This document shows, in pieces, positions 62,692 through 64,000 of a stretch of DNA of 64,000 bases. This stretch comes from Devosia naphthalenivorans (GTDB taxonomy: Bacteria; Pseudomonadota; Alphaproteobacteria; Rhizobiales; Devosiaceae). Positions within the stretch are counted from its first letter, which is position 1; each line of letters starts with the position of its first letter. Made by a program: the position numbers and the translations under genes. The notes beneath the pieces were generated by a model. That model was given only the letters and a program-made list of their open reading frames with translations. It searched no databases and had not been told where the DNA came from. The stretch lies in the NCBI RefSeq assembly GCF_003056355.1, contig NZ_PYVW01000001.1:310001-374000 (forward strand). Reading direction: 5' to 3'.

Positions 62692-64000
62692 TGAATTTCG
62701 ACAACACTATCCTGACGATACTGACCTGGCTGCCGTTGCTCGGGGCTGCGATCATCCTGGTGACCCCCAGGAATTCTCTTGACGCGATCCGCTGGACGGC
62801 GCTGGCAACAACGTTGGTTACGTTGGCGCTGTCGCTCTGGATGTGGTCGGCGTTCGACCCATCCAATCCAGGCTTTCAGTTCGTGGTGAACTTGCCATGG
62901 ATCGGCGACAGCATCGGGTATCGGGTCGGCGTGGATGGCATCTCTGTGCTTTTCGTGGTGCTTTCGGCGCTTCTGATGCCGTTCTGCATTTTGTCGAGCT
63001 GGGAATCCATCGAAACGCGCGTCAAGGAATTCATGGTCGTCTTCCTGGTGCTGGAGACGCTGATGATCGGCGTGTTCACCACGCTTGATCTGGCTATGTT
63101 CTATGTGTTCTTCGAAGGCACACTGCTGCCGATGTTCCTGATCATCGGCATCTGGGGTGGCTCGGCCCGTATCCAGGCCAGCTACAAGTTCTTCTTTTAT
63201 ACCTTCGCCGGCTCTGTGCTGATGCTTCTGGCTATCATGGCCATGTATTGGAATGGCGGCACTACCGACATTGCCAAGCTGCTCAACCACGAGTTCCCAG
63301 AATCCTGGCAGCCATGGCTTTGGTGGGCGTTCTTCCTGTCGCTTGCCGTCAAGATGCCGATGTGGCCATTGCACCGCTGGTTGCCCGAGGCGCACGTTCA
63401 GGCGCCAACTGCCGGTTCGGTGATCCTGGCCGCGATCTTGCTCAAGCTGGGTGGCTACGGCTTCCTGCGTTTCAGCCTGCCCATGTTCCCCGACGCGTCG
63501 CTACAGTTCGCCAACATAATCTTCTTCCTTTCGGTGGCAGCCATTATCGTGACCTCACTCGTCGCGCTGGTGCAGACCGATATGAAGAAGCTCATTGCGT
63601 ATTCGTCCGTCGCTCATATGGGCTTCGTGACAATGGGTATCTTCGCTGGCAATGCGCTGGGTATTCAGGGTGCGCTGTTCCAGATGATCTCGCATGGCAT
63701 CGTGTCGGGTGCCTTGTTCCTGTGCGTGGGTGTCATCTATGATCGCATGCATACCCGTGACATTGCTGCGTATGGCGGTCTGGTGGAGCGCATGCCCCGC
63801 TATGCCTTTGCCTTTATGGTGTTCACCATGGCCAATGTGGGCTTGCCCGGAACGTCAGGCTTCGTGGGCGAATTCCTGACGATGATTGGCGTGTTCCAGG
63901 TAAACACCTGGGTGGCTTTCGGCGCGGCGTTCGGGGTGATTTTCTCGGCCTGTTATGCGCTATGGCTCTATCGCCGGATCATCTTCGGCGCCCTGACCAA
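62691..64000 (+). CDS. nuoM: NADH-quinone oxidoreductase subunit M, cut by the window end
   Basis: Second antiporter-like subunit; 436 codons are visible without a stop. It begins [20 protein letters not shown], contains [42 protein letters not shown] with the pump Glu, [33 protein letters not shown] and [16 protein letters not shown]. The ATG at 62691 overlaps the nuoL stop by one base. The usual length is about 500 aa, so roughly 65 residues are missing. Confidence 0.96.
   Translation, partial: MNFDNTILTILTWLPLLGAAIILVTPRNSLDAIRWTALATTLVTLALSLWMWSAFDPSNPGFQFVVNLPWIGDSIGYRVGVDGISVLFVVLSALLMPFCILSSWESIETRVKEFMVVFLVLETLMIGVFTTLDLAMFYVFFEGTLLPMFLIIGIWGGSARIQASYKFFFYTFAGSVLMLLAIMAMYWNGGTTDIAKLLNHEFPESWQPWLWWAFFLSLAVKMPMWPLHRWLPEAHVQAPTAGSVILAAILLKLGGYGFLRFSLPMFPDASLQFANIIFFLSVAAIIVTSLVALVQTDMKKLIAYSSVAHMGFVTMGIFAGNALGIQGALFQMISHGIVSGALFLCVGVIYDRMHTRDIAAYGGLVERMPRYAFAFMVFTMANVGLPGTSGFVGEFLTMIGVFQVNTWVAFGAAFGVIFSACYALWLYRRIIFGALT

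Overview
The window looks like chromosomal DNA of an alphaproteobacterium, most likely a member of the Hyphomicrobiales (Devosia-like; inferred from gene content, not proven). Supporting signs are two GAAC-N7-GAAC LexA-type boxes, a TTAA-N7-TTAAC CtrA-type box beside Omp25-like beta-barrel genes, a NuoE with a long C-terminal extension, many ugp/mal-type ABC transporters and REP-like CATCCTGAG..TCGAAGG repeats.

Layout. (1) 1-6145: accessory stretch with small unknown genes, a lone response regulator, a frameshifted family-25 glycosyltransferase and an SOS/DNA-repair group (LexA-type bidirectional promoter, LigD-type DNA ligase, SRAP peptidase, two-HTH regulator). (2) 6146-23731: a tRNA-Asp gene carrying a 17.5-kb integrated element bounded by perfect 72-bp direct repeats. 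The element has a tyrosine integrase, an excisionase-like protein, a lambda-O-like replication initiator with six 18-bp iterons inside its own gene, and a partial phage morphogenesis operon: a Nu1-like packaging DNA-binding domain, an M41-like metallopeptidase, a prohead protease, a tail assembly chaperone and a tape measure protein. No large terminase, portal, major capsid or tail tube gene was recognised. Between prohead protease and tail chaperone lies a cargo island: a LexA-boxed, translationally coupled NdpA-like plus RelA/SpoT-like pair and a divergent DUF3892 gene. This makes the element look like a phage satellite, or a heavily reduced prophage, carrying a possible defence or toxin module. 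It is the most interesting part of the window.

(3) 23871-29587: a minus-strand ugp-like operon (binding protein, two permeases, glycerophosphodiester phosphodiesterase, ATPase) with an RpiR regulator at its end. (4) 29730-45627: a sugar-acid catabolic region with a second ABC transporter, a mannonate dehydratase-like enzyme, two enolase-superfamily dehydratases, an iron alcohol dehydrogenase, SDR, aldo/keto reductase, RraA-like, cupin and VOC proteins and two Gfo/Idh/MocA oxidoreductases. An IclR regulator probably controls it through a palindrome whose half-site recurs upstream of the dehydratase gene. (5) 45783-49770: cyclopropane fatty acid synthase, two small proteins, an exported MsrA and two paralogous outer-membrane beta-barrel proteins. 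(6) 50561-64000: the complex I operon nuoA-nuoM; nuoM is cut by the window end.

Coordinates were read by eye; start codons were chosen from Shine-Dalgarno spacing, overlap with neighbours and family N-termini. Family assignments come from recognised motifs, not database searches.
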